The translations under genes were made by a program, and so were the position numbers. DNA of 64,000 nt from Prasinococcaceae sp. CCMP 1430 (Eukaryota > Prasinodermophyta > Palmophyllophyceae > Prasinococcales > Prasinococcaceae): contig RQSC01001165.1 in assembly GCA_013416795.1 (NCBI GenBank), positions 57,662 through 121,661 of the forward strand, given 5' to 3'. Of this stretch, positions 53,053 through 62,600 are shown in pieces. Position 1 is the first letter of the stretch, and each line of letters begins with the position of its first letter. Below the pieces are notes generated by a model. The model saw nothing but the letters and a program-made list of their open reading frames with translations, made no database searches and was not told the DNA's origin.

Positions 53053-53513
53053 GCGAGGGGCATGCCTGCCACTACTGCTGACTGTCGGCGTTATGCCTTC
53101 ACCTCCCTTCTTCGTTTTGTTCAAGAGTTGAAATAACTACAGTAGTGGACTAGTGGGTGATGGTTGGCTGCAAATTGCGAACCACGCCAACATTAAGCAC
53201 CAAGCGGCGACGCTGGCTCGCTGTCCGCGATGGAGCCTGCGCAGCGAGTACGCCGCTAGTAGGAGAGCGCCACTGTCCAGACATAAGCACAAGCTTGGTG
53301 ATCAATGACTGAGTGCCAGTGATCACCGCTCGCATGCTGCCCATGCACTGTACATACTATGTGATGGAACTTCATATAACCCTAACCCTAAATATACAAC
53401 CTCAACTACCCGTCACGCGAAGCACCGGGGGGAACGGCCCTGCAGCGCAGAAAAAACGGCCCGAGGCGGCGCGCCCAGTGCGGGCACGCAGCAGGCAGGG
53501 GCCGTGCCGAGAC
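53053..53513. promoter_or_regulatory. Promoter region of dienelactone hydrolase gene with telomere-like motif
   Basis: A less GC-rich region (about 53090-53400). It contains ATAACCCTAACCCTAAATAT at about 53379-53398, two and a half units of the CCCTAAA plant telomere repeat, 115 nt before the first in-frame ATG. This is a telo-box-like element rather than a telomere, because it has only two units inside unique sequence. Confidence 0.45.
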
Positions 53514-54425
53514 ATGCGGGCGCGTCACAACGCCCCGCAGTGGCACGAGCGCATGATCGCAACCGCCGCGCGTGCGACGTCGCTGCTGCGCGCTGCGCGC
53601 GCCACGCGCACCGCCGCCGCTGCGCGGCGGGGGACCGCGCCAGCGGTCGCGCGTCGTCGCGCGGGACACCCAGCCGCGTCGAGGCCGCGCGCTGCTCGCT
53701 TCGCAGCGGTCGCAATGGCGCAGTGGGAGGCGGTCACGTTCGGCGCTACGGGAGCGCCCGGCGTCGAAACGGGTCCTAAGGACGCGCCAGGTGTAATGCT
53801 CATTCAGGAGTGGTGGGGCGTCAACGTGGAGATCAAGGCGCTGGGCGCGCGACTCGCCGAGAAGGGCTACCGCGTGCTCATCCCCGACATCTACAACGGC
53901 AAGCTCGCGCTCGATGCCGAGGAGGCCAACCATGAGATGTCCAACCTCGATTGGCCCAAGGCCCTCGGCGAGATCTGCGACGGCGTGGCGTACTTGCACG
54001 ACACCGGATCGGCCAAGGTCGGCATCACAGGCACCTGCATGGGCGGGGCGCTCGCGCTCGCCGCCGCCGCCAAGTGCGGAGGCCTGGCGTGCGCCGCGCC
54101 GTTCTACGGTACGCCCGACCCGGGCCTGGCGGACGTGTCGACTATCACCATCCCCGTGCAAGCGCACTTCGGCGAGCTCGACGACCTCGCAGGTTTCTCT
54201 GACAAGGCCGCCGCGGATGGGTTGCGCGACGCGCTCGCCGCGAATGCGGAGGCCAAGGTGTTCCTCTACCCCGGTGTGGGCCACGGATTCATGAACGCCG
54301 CCCCTGACAGGCCTCGCATCACGCCCGAGGTCGCCGCCGAGACGGGCTTCCCGCCGGCCAACCCCGAGGCGCAGGCGGCGGCTTGGGAGAGGGTGGTGTC
54401 CTTCTTCGCCAAGCACCTCAAGTGA
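53514..54425 (+). CDS. Dienelactone hydrolase family protein with organelle-targeting-like N-terminus
   Basis: Single exon; 303 aa from ATG 53514, or 290 aa from ATG 53553 (MIATAARATSLLRAARA). The N-terminal 60-70 residues are rich in Arg, Ala and Ser, as in a plastid or mitochondrial presequence, and end before MAQWEAVTFGATG. The hydrolase core shows IQEWWGVN, the nucleophile Cys in GTCMGGALAL, Asp in HFGELDDLAG and His in YPGVGHGFMN, so the Cys-Asp-His triad of dienelactone hydrolase is intact. The family cleaves lactones such as dienelactone in bacteria; in algae and plants the natural substrates are mostly unknown. TGTAAA at 54583 follows the stop. Confidence 0.87.
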   Translation: MRARHNAPQWHERMIATAARATSLLRAARATRTAAAARRGTAPAVARRRAGHPAASRPRAARFAAVAMAQWEAVTFGATGAPGVETGPKDAPGVMLIQEWWGVNVEIKALGARLAEKGYRVLIPDIYNGKLALDAEEANHEMSNLDWPKALGEICDGVAYLHDTGSAKVGITGTCMGGALALAAAAKCGGLACAAPFYGTPDPGLADVSTITIPVQAHFGELDDLAGFSDKAAADGLRDALAANAEAKVFLYPGVGHGFMNAAPDRPRITPEVAAETGFPPANPEAQAAAWERVVSFFAKHLK

Positions 54426-54743
54426 AGGCGGGCGCGGCGGGCGCCGGAGGCGAGGGAGTGGAGTGTCCGCGAGTGTGGGCCTCACGCCAGGCAGGTTCGC
54501 GCCCCCCACCCTTCTTTGATGCCGAAGCTTGTGCTTGTGCGAAGGCCTCGCAGCAGGCGCAGGCCGATTTCGCCATCAATCTGTAAAAGTTGGGATGCTG
54601 CCATACCACGCGCGCGGCATCCTCAAAAACACTCTTCAAACGCTGGAAGAGGTGTCGACAGCGCGCGCAGCGGGGCGCAAAGGTGGTGCATACTCACATC
54701 CTCGGCAGCTGCTTTCTCACGGTAGCGCACGAATGCGAAGCCA

Positions 54744-54790
<47 letters not shown>

Positions 54791-54955
54791 CACACCGCAC
54801 CGCACCGCACCGCCACGGCGGGGCGGGGCGCGGCGCCGAAAGGGGCGCCTCGTGCCCGGGGGTGCCAACGCGGGCGGTGGTGCGGGGGGGCGCGCGCGCG
54901 TGTGTAAGTGTGTGTGTGGGGAGGAGGCGACGGGCCGGGGCCTGCGCAGGTTGCC
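54426..54955. other. Intergenic region with poly-G run
   Basis: Holds the TGTAAA polyadenylation-type signal of the hydrolase gene and a run of about 44 G (54744-54787) followed by CACCGCAC repeats, then a (TG)n stretch up to 54920. It is the upstream region of the OCRL-type gene. Open frames across the G run are artefacts of the homopolymer. Confidence 0.55.
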
Positions 54956-57900
54956 ATGGGGTGGTTCTCGTCGGGGCGCAGCAGGCGGGCGCCGCCGCCG
55001 CGCAGCGACGGCCTCTCGGGCGGCGGGGACGGCGGGGCACCGCCACCGCCTGCGGCGGTTGGTGGCGCGCCCGCGGCGTTCCCCGGTGACGCGGGCGCGC
55101 CGCCACGGGCGCTCACCGACGAGGAGCGCGCGGAGCTCGCCGGCCGCTGGATGCGCGAACAGCTGCTGCGGCGGCGGGAGGAGTTCACAGACGCGCTGCC
55201 CCTGCGCGTGGTTGCGGGCACGTGGAACGTCAACGGCCGGGGCCCGCCCGCGGATCTCGCGCCCACCGCACTGGCGCCGTGGCTCGCGCCGCACGGCGGC
55301 GGCGCCGACGTTGTCGTGGCGGGCTTCCAAGAGGTGGTGCCGCTCACCGCCACCAACGTGGCGCTCGCGTCCAATACCTCAAACAGCGACCTGTGGGATG
55401 AGCGACTGGACGCCATGCTGAACGCCGGCGCGGGCGACGAGCGCGCGTACGTGCAGCTAGTTGCCGAGACGATGGTGGGCGTGCACCTGGCCGTGTGGGT
55501 GCGCGCATCGCTCGCTAGCCACGTCGAGGGCCTCAACGCGGCGGTGGTGGGCACGGGCGCCATGGGGTTCATGGGCAACAAGGGCGCCGTGGTGGCGCGC
55601 TTCAAGTTGCACGACTCGTCCTTCGTTTTCGTGAACACGCACCTCTCGAGCGGGCAGTCGTCGACCGCGCACGCCAAGCGCAACGCTGACGTCGCCGAGA
55701 TCCTGAGGCGCTGTCCGAGCATCGATGGCCACGATGTCCAGGTGTGGCTGGGCGACCTCAACTACCGCTTCGCGCCGGATGCCGCAGCCATTGCCGAAAT
55801 CACGCAGCTCATCACCGCGGGCGACTGGTCGGCGCTGCGCGGATTCGACGAGCTCTCGCGCGAGATGGGCGCGGGGCGTGTCTTCACGGGCGGGTGGAGG
55901 GAGGGGCCCATTGCCTTTCCGCCCACGTACAAGTACCGCCGCGGCACGAACAGCTACGCGCTCGGCCTCGAGGGCGAGTGCGCCACGGGGCCCGATGTGC
56001 ACGACGGCAACAACAAGGATGGCGCGGGCGGACCGAGGAGCAGCGACAGCGGTGGGGAGAGCGGAAACGACGCGGCGAAGGCCGCTGCGCTAGAGAAGGA
56101 GAAGGTGCGCCGCCCGGCGTGGTGCGACAGGATTCTGGTGCGGACGCGCGCGCGCGCGGGCACGCTCGAGCGCGTGGATGTGGTAGCGTACGATGCCGTC
56201 GGCGCCCTGTGCTGCAGTGACCACAAGCCCGTCACGGCGGTCCTGTCCGTCGAGGCGCGGCGCGTTGACGCCGAACGGCTGGGAGGCGTGCGGATGGAGG
56301 TGAGGCGCCAACTTGATCTTATCGAGATGGAGGCAATGCCAAAGTGCGCGATGCGCAATGCCATTGTGGAGCTAGGGGAGGTGCGTTACGGCACCCGGGT
56401 GGACGCGGAGGTCACACTTACGAACGTGGGGCAAGTGCCCGCCACTTGGGACATCCTTACGACAGCACATGGTGACACGTGTGCCCCAGAGCTCCCGCCG
56501 TGGTTGTCGTTTGAGCCCGCATCCGGCACGGTCATGCCTGGCGAGGAGGAGACGATCAAGCTTTCAGTCTTTGTGCAAGGGCGCGACGGCGGCGCGGCAG
56601 CACTGCACGCGGCAGGCGACGCGCTGGATGCCATCCTCGTGCTGCGCACTCGACGCGGTCGCGACTTCTTCATCCCGGTCTCGGGCACCTTTGCGCCTGG
56701 TTGTGGCTTCGGACTCATTCTCGACGACATGGCCGCAGTGAGACCGGGTTCTTCGGGTGAGTACGGAGTCCCGAGGGCCATCGAAGTGCTCATCGCGCGC
56801 CTATGCGATCCAGAGGCAACCGCCATGCGGGGCTTGTTCTCGCTCGGTTGGGAGGAGGCATCGGAGCAAGGCTACGAAGACGTGTCGCTATCCGAGGCCC
56901 AGCTGGCCTCGAACAGCTTTGAGCGGGCGAACGCGCATGCGGTGGATCCGATCAGGCGCATGCTCGAGACCGACAGCGGCGAGCTGCCCGTGGGCCTCAA
57001 CCCGCAGGCAAACGCCGCTGCCCTGCTTTCGCTCCTTGCCAGCATTCCCTTTGCACCGCTGCCCGACGTGGTCCTCGCCGACGCTGGCGCCGCCCACACC
57101 GTGCCCGTGCGCGATCACGCTATCGAGGCGCTCGGCAGGCGATGCTCGCCGCCGGTCGTTGCCACCATGGAGTGCTTGACATCTTTCCTACGGCACCTGC
57201 TCGCGCATGCCAGCGAGTCGCGCGTGAGCGCGCAGTCGCTCTGCGCAGTTTTCGGCGAGCTGCTTTTCAGGCCACAGACCGCAGACGGTACGATCGCGGC
57301 CCGCGCATTCATGAGAAGCCTGCTTGAAGGGCTCGCTCCGTCGCCCGACACAGGCATGGGCAACTACGAGGCTACCATGTGGGAGGCTGCCTACAAAAAC
57401 TCGCTCGACACCGCGGGTGTCGAGGTCCCTCCTCCGGTTCGTCCCTCCGTTCCGACCGACCAAGACGGCGCACGAGCGCATGACGTGCTCCCAGGTGCGG
57501 CCGAGGCAGAGGCCAAGGAAGCGGAGGTGACAGCTACACGCGACGCTGAGGCGCCTGAGGTCGGCTCTGGAGCAGGAGCTGAAGAGACGCATCCCGAAAC
57601 TGGAGCGAGCGATAGTCCTGTCATCCAGCACAGCTCTCTGCCTGACGCATCCTCTGACGAGCACGGAGGTGACGGTACTGGATCAAAGGAAAGCGACTTG
57701 CCCGAAACAAGCGGCGAGGTCCTGGCGGGTGCGAGTGACAGCGACGCATGCACATTCGCGGACAGAGGTTCTGGCGAGGACGGGTTTGGCGAAGTCGATG
57801 GTGCTATGCGAGACGCTCCTTCAATTGGAGGGCCTGGCGTCGACGAGGCCGACGTCGACCTGACTGAAGCAGCAGCTATGAGTCAAGCGGGAGAAGGCAA

Positions 57901-57988
57901 TGCAGCTTCGGAGCAAGGACATCCTAGTGTCGGAGGCACCCCCGGACACGCATCAGCCGATATCCTGGATGAGGCGGATCTGTGTTGA
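54956..57988 (+). CDS. OCRL/INPP5B-type inositol polyphosphate 5-phosphatase with ASH and RhoGAP-like domains
   Basis: Single exon, 1,010 aa from ATG 54956 (MGWFSSGRSRRAPPP). Residues 85-430 are the 5-phosphatase: VVAGTWNVNGR, VVVAGFQEVVPL, FMGNKGAV, FVNTHLSSG, WLGDLNYRF (about 266), RRPAWCDRILVR (about 388) and SDHKPVTAVL. An ASH domain follows (ELGEVRYGTRVDAEVTLTNVGQVPATW ... IPVSGTFAPG). A RhoGAP-like domain comes next (VPRAIEVLIARL ... LRHLLAHASESRVSAQSLCAVFGELLFRP). The arginine-finger position reads GLFSLGW, so GAP catalysis is probably lost, as in human OCRL. The last 200 residues are acidic and disordered. Family role: removal of the 5-phosphate from PI(4,5)P2 on endomembranes and cilia-related traffic. 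Confidence 0.92.
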   Translation: MGWFSSGRSRRAPPPRSDGLSGGGDGGAPPPPAAVGGAPAAFPGDAGAPPRALTDEERAELAGRWMREQLLRRREEFTDALPLRVVAGTWNVNGRGPPADLAPTALAPWLAPHGGGADVVVAGFQEVVPLTATNVALASNTSNSDLWDERLDAMLNAGAGDERAYVQLVAETMVGVHLAVWVRASLASHVEGLNAAVVGTGAMGFMGNKGAVVARFKLHDSSFVFVNTHLSSGQSSTAHAKRNADVAEILRRCPSIDGHDVQVWLGDLNYRFAPDAAAIAEITQLITAGDWSALRGFDELSREMGAGRVFTGGWREGPIAFPPTYKYRRGTNSYALGLEGECATGPDVHDGNNKDGAGGPRSSDSGGESGNDAAKAAALEKEKVRRPAWCDRILVRTRARAGTLERVDVVAYDAVGALCCSDHKPVTAVLSVEARRVDAERLGGVRMEVRRQLDLIEMEAMPKCAMRNAIVELGEVRYGTRVDAEVTLTNVGQVPATWDILTTAHGDTCAPELPPWLSFEPASGTVMPGEEETIKLSVFVQGRDGGAAALHAAGDALDAILVLRTRRGRDFFIPVSGTFAPGCGFGLILDDMAAVRPGSSGEYGVPRAIEVLIARLCDPEATAMRGLFSLGWEEASEQGYEDVSLSEAQLASNSFERANAHAVDPIRRMLETDSGELPVGLNPQANAAALLSLLASIPFAPLPDVVLADAGAAHTVPVRDHAIEALGRRCSPPVVATMECLTSFLRHLLAHASESRVSAQSLCAVFGELLFRPQTADGTIAARAFMRSLLEGLAPSPDTGMGNYEATMWEAAYKNSLDTAGVEVPPPVRPSVPTDQDGARAHDVLPGAAEAEAKEAEVTATRDAEAPEVGSGAGAEETHPETGASDSPVIQHSSLPDASSDEHGGDGTGSKESDLPETSGEVLAGASDSDACTFADRGSGEDGFGEVDGAMRDAPSIGGPGVDEADVDLTEAAAMSQAGEGNAASEQGHPSVGGTPGHASADILDEADLC

Positions 57989-58120
57989 ATGGGGCGTCGC
58001 TCGTCTGCTTTGCGCTTGACCCACAGCCACTCGCTGTGGGTAGTCTATCTGTAGGCAAAGAATCGCAATGATACAAAAGCAGCTCGCGCGCCGTCGCTCG
58101 ACAGGCACGTTTGGCTGGCC

Positions 58121-59005
58121 TCATGTTGGCTGCACGTCATCGTTTGCAAAGTGCCATCTGTGCTGCGGATGTGCGACGCCTTCCGGTGCGGGCGCCTCCC
58201 TGCTCCTGTCGACGGGCGGCCGCTCCGTGCCCACACGCGCTGCGTCTAGCTCGAGGCGCCAGAGATCGAGGCTCAGTGTGTGGGAGTCGTGAACATGATG
58301 CGCGCGGCATCTCGGTAGCACATACTCCATCTCCGCCACCAGCTCCGCCCCTGTGTAGCCGAGCTCTCCTAGGGCCAGCGAGCGCACGAATTGCCGCGTG
58401 GCCGACTTGTGCAGACTGTACACTATGCGCGCGCCCGTCTCGCGCGCAGCGCACAGGAAGAACGTGTCGGCACCTCTCATCTTCGTGCCAAAGGGCGGGT
58501 TGGTCAGCACCACATCGAATGCGCCGCGCCGGACGTGTGGCAGCCGCGGCTCGAGCCCGACCCGTGCACGCAGGGCGCACACCCGGTGCCCCACTCCAAG
58601 TGCGTCCACATTTGCAGACAGCTGCTCAAGTGCGTCGGCGTCGCAGTCGACTGCCGTGACGCACGCCGCGCCTGCAATCGCCGCTGCGCAGCTCAGCATG
58701 CCCGTGCCGCAGCCCAGGTCCAACACCCGCGTGCGCGCGCAGACGTCGCCACGCGCGGCCGATGCATGCGCTAGCCACGCCGCAGCTAGCGCTGGGGACG
58801 TGATGTACTGCTCGAGAGCCGCCTTGGGCCGCACAAAGGCAAACGACGGTGGCGCAGCGACTGAGGCGGAGGAGTTGCATTCCTCGCCGCCACACACCCC
58901 AGCCAGCCGTGCGTGGAGGTGCTCTCGGAGGACGTCGACTGCGGCTGCGACTGTATCCGTGTCTCCAAGGCACTCTCGCCCGCTGCCCCCGCCAGCACCT
59001 CCCAT
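58121..59005 (-). CDS. METTL5-like 18S rRNA N6-adenosine methyltransferase
   Basis: Single exon, 294 aa from ATG 59005 (MGGAGGGSGRECLGD). Motifs: LEQYITSPALAAAWL, SAM motif I VLDLGCGTGMLSCAAAIAGA, the catalytic NPPFGTK in VVLTNPPFGTKMRGAD, and VYSLHKSATRQFV. All four match METTL5, the enzyme that makes m6A in the decoding region of 18S rRNA with the TRMT112 partner. The protein is longer than the human form (209 aa), with a 50-residue N-terminal extension and a 35-residue C-terminal tail. Its start lies 231 nt from that of PTPA on the other strand. Confidence 0.92.
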   Translation of the reverse strand: MGGAGGGSGRECLGDTDTVAAAVDVLREHLHARLAGVCGGEECNSSASVAAPPSFAFVRPKAALEQYITSPALAAAWLAHASAARGDVCARTRVLDLGCGTGMLSCAAAIAGAACVTAVDCDADALEQLSANVDALGVGHRVCALRARVGLEPRLPHVRRGAFDVVLTNPPFGTKMRGADTFFLCAARETGARIVYSLHKSATRQFVRSLALGELGYTGAELVAEMEYVLPRCRAHHVHDSHTLSLDLWRLELDAARVGTERPPVDRSREAPAPEGVAHPQHRWHFANDDVQPT

Positions 59006-59236
59006 GCTACGCAAGGCGAGCTCTGCGGCTCCCGCTGCCCCCCCCCCCCCTCCCTCAGTCCAGCGCGCAAACAGCGCTGTGAGCGGGCGGGGGGCGCACC
59101 ACGCGCGCAGTCTGGCAGCGGCACGGTTGTGGATTCGCACGCAGTCGCGACCCGGCCACTCAGCGCGCGGCGCGCGCAGGAGCGGCGGCGGCGGCGGCGG
59201 CGGCGGTCGTGCCCGTGGCACTCGACCTGCGCGGCC
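59006..59236. promoter_or_regulatory. Short divergent promoter region (METTL5-like / PTPA)
   Basis: Only 231 nt separate two divergent starts, so the promoters must be shared or overlap. The sequence is GC-rich with a (CGG)n stretch at about 59180-59205 and no TATA box. Confidence 0.5.
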
Positions 59237-60941
59237 ATGTTTACCGCGTATCCCTCAGCGGGTGCGCGCCGGCCGGCGTTCCCGCCCGCTGGAGGGCCAG
59301 GAGCAGGGGGCAGCGGCGGGCTGCCGCGCGGCGGCGAGCCACCACCGCCGCCGCCACCGGTCGAGATGGTACATGTCGCCACACACCGCTTCGAGGAGCC
59401 GACAAAGGTGCGTGTGCACAAAAGAGGCGCGAACGCCTGGGCGGGCACGATTGAGCCATGCCGTGGGCTTCAGGGTGCGGCGTGGCACTGCGCCGCGTGC
59501 GTCCGCAAGCGCAAGACGCGACCGCGCGCGAGCACGCATCGCGCGCTTCTCCTGCATCAGCTCGCAGCCGTCCGTGCATCCGCCCATCCTCCTCCGTGCG
59601 TGGCGACGTCGACCCTCCGTATCTCACGCTACCCTCGCTCAATTCTTCCCCCTCCTGCTCTGCCCGCCCGCCCTTGCCCAACTGCGCACGCCCCACTGCG
59701 GCACTCGTAGGTGATCACTTCGCAGGCGCACCTGGACGCATTCCTTTCCGACGACGGCGCCGGGACAGATCTGCTCAACTACGTGGTCGAGTTGGCGGAG
59801 TCCTGCCGTGGCACGACACTCAAGGATGCAGACAAGGAGGCTGCCCTGGCAAGTGCGGGCGAGCACACGCGCGAGTGCGTGCGCGCCATCGAGGCCGCCC
59901 TAGATTCGCTCAGTGCGCTGCTCGACGAAGTACCGCCAGCGGCGCATGCGATGCGCTATGGCAACCCGGCGTACAGGGTTTGGCACGATCGCATGTGCGG
60001 CATGGCCTACGAGGCGTGCGCGGCGGCGCTTGCGCCGGCGTTTCGGGAGCAGCAGCGGGGCGGCGACAGCACACAGGCGGGGAGCGAACATGGGAATAGC
60101 ACCGGGGAGGGAGCGCCTGGCGGCACCTCGTCGACGCGCTTCGAGTCGGCGTGCTGCGAGCTGCGCGCGTACTGGTGCGACTCATTCGGCAATCGCACGC
60201 GCATCGACTACGGCACGGGCCACGAGACAAACTTTGCCGCTTGGCTGTACTGCTTGCGGCGCACTGGCGCGCTCGGTGGAGGTGTCTGCGATTCGCGAGC
60301 CGTTGCGCTGTGCGTGTTCCATCGCTACCTTCGGCTGATGCGCCGCGTGCAGACCTCGTACTGGCTCGAGCCGGCGGGCAGCCATGGCGTGTGGGGGCTC
60401 GATGATTACCAGTTTCTGCCGTTCGTCTTCGGTGCTGCGCAGCTCGCCGACCACCGCCACCTGCGGCCACGCTCCATCCACGTCGAGATGACGCGCGAGG
60501 CTGTCGCAGGTCAGTACTACTACTTTGAGGCGGTCGAATTTATCCGCAGCGTCAAGCGCGGCAGCCTGCACGAGACCTCGCCCATCATCAACGATGTCTC
60601 GTCGCTCAGCACGTGGGCCAGGGTCTACAACGGCATGGTCAGGATGTACAGGGCAGAGGTGAGGGGCGCGGGGTCAAATGGAAGGGACGCGGCGTATTTG
60701 TCGTTTGCGCGCGCTTTCTCGAGGACCTCGCGCCCCGTCGCATGCTGACTCGCCCTCCGCTGCCGCCATGTGTGCGCTCCCCCAGGTGCTCGGGAAGGTC
60801 CCCATCATGCAGCACTTCCTCTTTGGCTCGCTCATCAGGTGGAAGGAGCCGGCAGTGGACGTACAGGGCCATGCCGTGGGCGCGCACGAGGAGGGGACGG
60901 GCGGGGACGCGCACGCTGCGCCTGGTGGAGGTGCCACGTAA
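59237..60941 (+). CDS. PP2A phosphatase activator PTPA (3 exons)
   Basis: Exons 59237-59407, 59711-60658 and 60786-60941 join in phase 0 (introns of 303 and 127 nt) to give 424 aa. Exon 1 (MFTAYPSAGARRP ... HRFEEPTK) carries a Pro/Gly-rich start. Exon 2 begins VITSQAHLDAFL, not at a start codon. PTPA signatures: RYGNPAYRVWHDRM, DYGTGHETNFAAWLYCL, WGLDDYQFLPFVFGAAQL, HETSPIINDVSSLSTWARVYNGMVRMYRAE+VLGKVPIMQHFLFGSLI. The protein is a peptidyl-prolyl isomerase-like chaperone that loads metal into and activates PP2A and relatives. The alternative reading that starts at GTG 59711 is excluded by the splice. Confidence 0.92.
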
Positions 60942-61083
60942 CGATTGCATACAGGACGGCCACTTATTTCGCATGGATCGTGCCCCGCCAGGGACGCGCG
61001 CGCGCGCGCGCGCGCGCGCGCAGGGTGGGAGTTCCGAGGTGGGGACGAACCCCACAGCGAGGCGCTCGATCTGGTGGCCACGG

Positions 61084-62600
61084 TCACGGCGCGTACTCCT
61101 CCTCCTCCTCAGGACTGAGCAGCGACCCCCCGCCGACGCCATTGAATCCAGCGTACACAACATCGCTGCCCTCGTCCTCGTACAAGTCGGCCGCGTCGTG
61201 CTCCTCGTCACGAGTGCCGTCCGGATGGGTCCCGTCGTATTCGAAGTCGTCCACGCTCAGCACGCCCTCGTACTCGCCCACCTCGGCCAGCGCCTCCTCG
61301 ACCGCGCCCGAGTAGAAGAGCTCCTCCCACGTTCCCAGGAACTCCGCCCAGCCCTCCCACTCCTCGTCTTCTTCGCTGTCGGCGCTGGCGGAGTACGCGG
61401 CCTCCGGGTCGCGCGGCATGCCAAGAGGCAGGCTGTCCGCGTGCGCCTGCACGTAGGAGAACCACGCGCGCTTTGAGCGCACATTGAGCCCGCGCGCGAA
61501 CGCCTTGGCGTCCTCGTACGAGCACATTGCGCCCTTGACCTCGTCTGCGCCCGCCGCATCGTCGCCGTCGGCGGCGGAGCACGTCTCGCCGAGGAAGTCC
61601 TGCCAGCTCACCCACCCGTCGCGCGCATAGACAGCGTGTGCCTCCGCGGGCATGGTAAGCGGCGCGTTGACCGCACACCACGCTGCGTATTCTGACGCAG
61701 AGCGCAGGCCGAGCGCGCGCGCCACGGTGCGCGCCTCGTCGAAAGCGGCAAAGCTCGTCATGGTCCCCCCACGCCATCCGACCCCCACCGCGGTCTCGTC
61801 GCCATCGGCGTCGGCGCTCGGCGCATCGCCGAGCGTGACCGCGCCGCGCGCGCCGCGCTTGCGCACGCGCTTCGAACGCGCGGCCGCGGCCGCCTGCGCC
61901 TCGGCGCTCGGCTTCCAGCCCACATGCACCTCGCGATCGATTCGCTCGTGCTCGTAGCCGCCGTGCGCGTCGTCGCCGTCGTCGGCCTCGGCCTCATGGC
62001 CGCCCGCACCCTCGCCGCCCTCGCCGCCAACCCCTACGCCCCACCCGCCCTCGCCGACGCCGTCGTCCCAGCCCGCCGCACCATTCGCCGACGCGGCTTC
62101 GTCTGTCCCGGCCGCCCCGAGGAAGGCGTCAAGGTCGTCCCACAGCATGGCGTCCGCGCCCGCGCCGCCGCTGGCCTGCGCGGCCGCCCCCACGCCGTCG
62201 AGGTCGAAGTCGCGCAGCGTGCTGTCGAGGTACGCCGAGAAGTCGGGCGACGACTCCGCGCTCGCGGCGAGCAGCTCGGCCTGTTCGTCCTCGGAGAGCG
62301 CGGCGGAGTCGGCGTCGGGCACGAGCTGCAGCTCGGGGCCGGCCGCCTCGCGCGCGGCGGGCGCAGGGCGCCGCGGCGGGCGCCGCGGCGGTGTCGACGC
62401 CGCCCGCGCTCCCATCCGCCAGGGCGGCGGACTGTGCGTCGAGGATGCGCTCGATGAGATCCGCCTTGTTTCCCGCCAGCTTGAGCTTGCGCTCGCGCAG
62501 CACGTCCTTGAGCCGCGGAACGGTGAGCTTGCGCAGCGACTCGGCAGTGAACGTGCCGAAGGCGGCGGCTTCGCCCGCGTCGCCGGCGGCCGCCGCGCGC
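61084..62600 (-). CDS. SAP-domain protein with two integrase-type repeats (frame break near 62345-62400, 5' end unresolved)
   Basis: The main frame runs from about 62345 down to the stop at 61084. Just upstream, in the next frame, a SAP domain is clear: FTAESLRKLTVPRLKDVLRE, LKLAGNKADLIERILDAQ. The two frames differ by one base within GC-repeat sequence, with no convincing GT-AG intron, so a one-base sequencing error or a true frameshift is likely. After an acidic middle come two related repeats: FDEARTVARALGLRSASEYAAW ... DGWVSWQDFLGE and YEDAKAFARGLNVRSKRAWFSY ... WEGWAEFLGT. These follow the F.eAr.f.r.LgL...eW...GW..W.dFLGt pattern seen in phage-integrase-type repeats of algae and bacteria. 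The protein ends in an acidic tail. No ATG is found upstream in frame. The function is unknown; nucleic-acid binding is inferred. Confidence 0.6.

Noticed and set aside
53379-53398. Telomere-like repeat as a chromosome end or fusion scar
   Set aside because: Only about two and a half units inside unique gene-rich sequence and close to a start codon, so a telo-box-like promoter element fits better.
59711-60748. PTPA gene beginning at GTG 59711 and ending at 60748
   Set aside because: Both ends are intron boundaries: CTCGTAG precedes 59711, GTGAGG follows 60658, and exons 59237-59407 and 60786-60941 complete the family sequence in phase.
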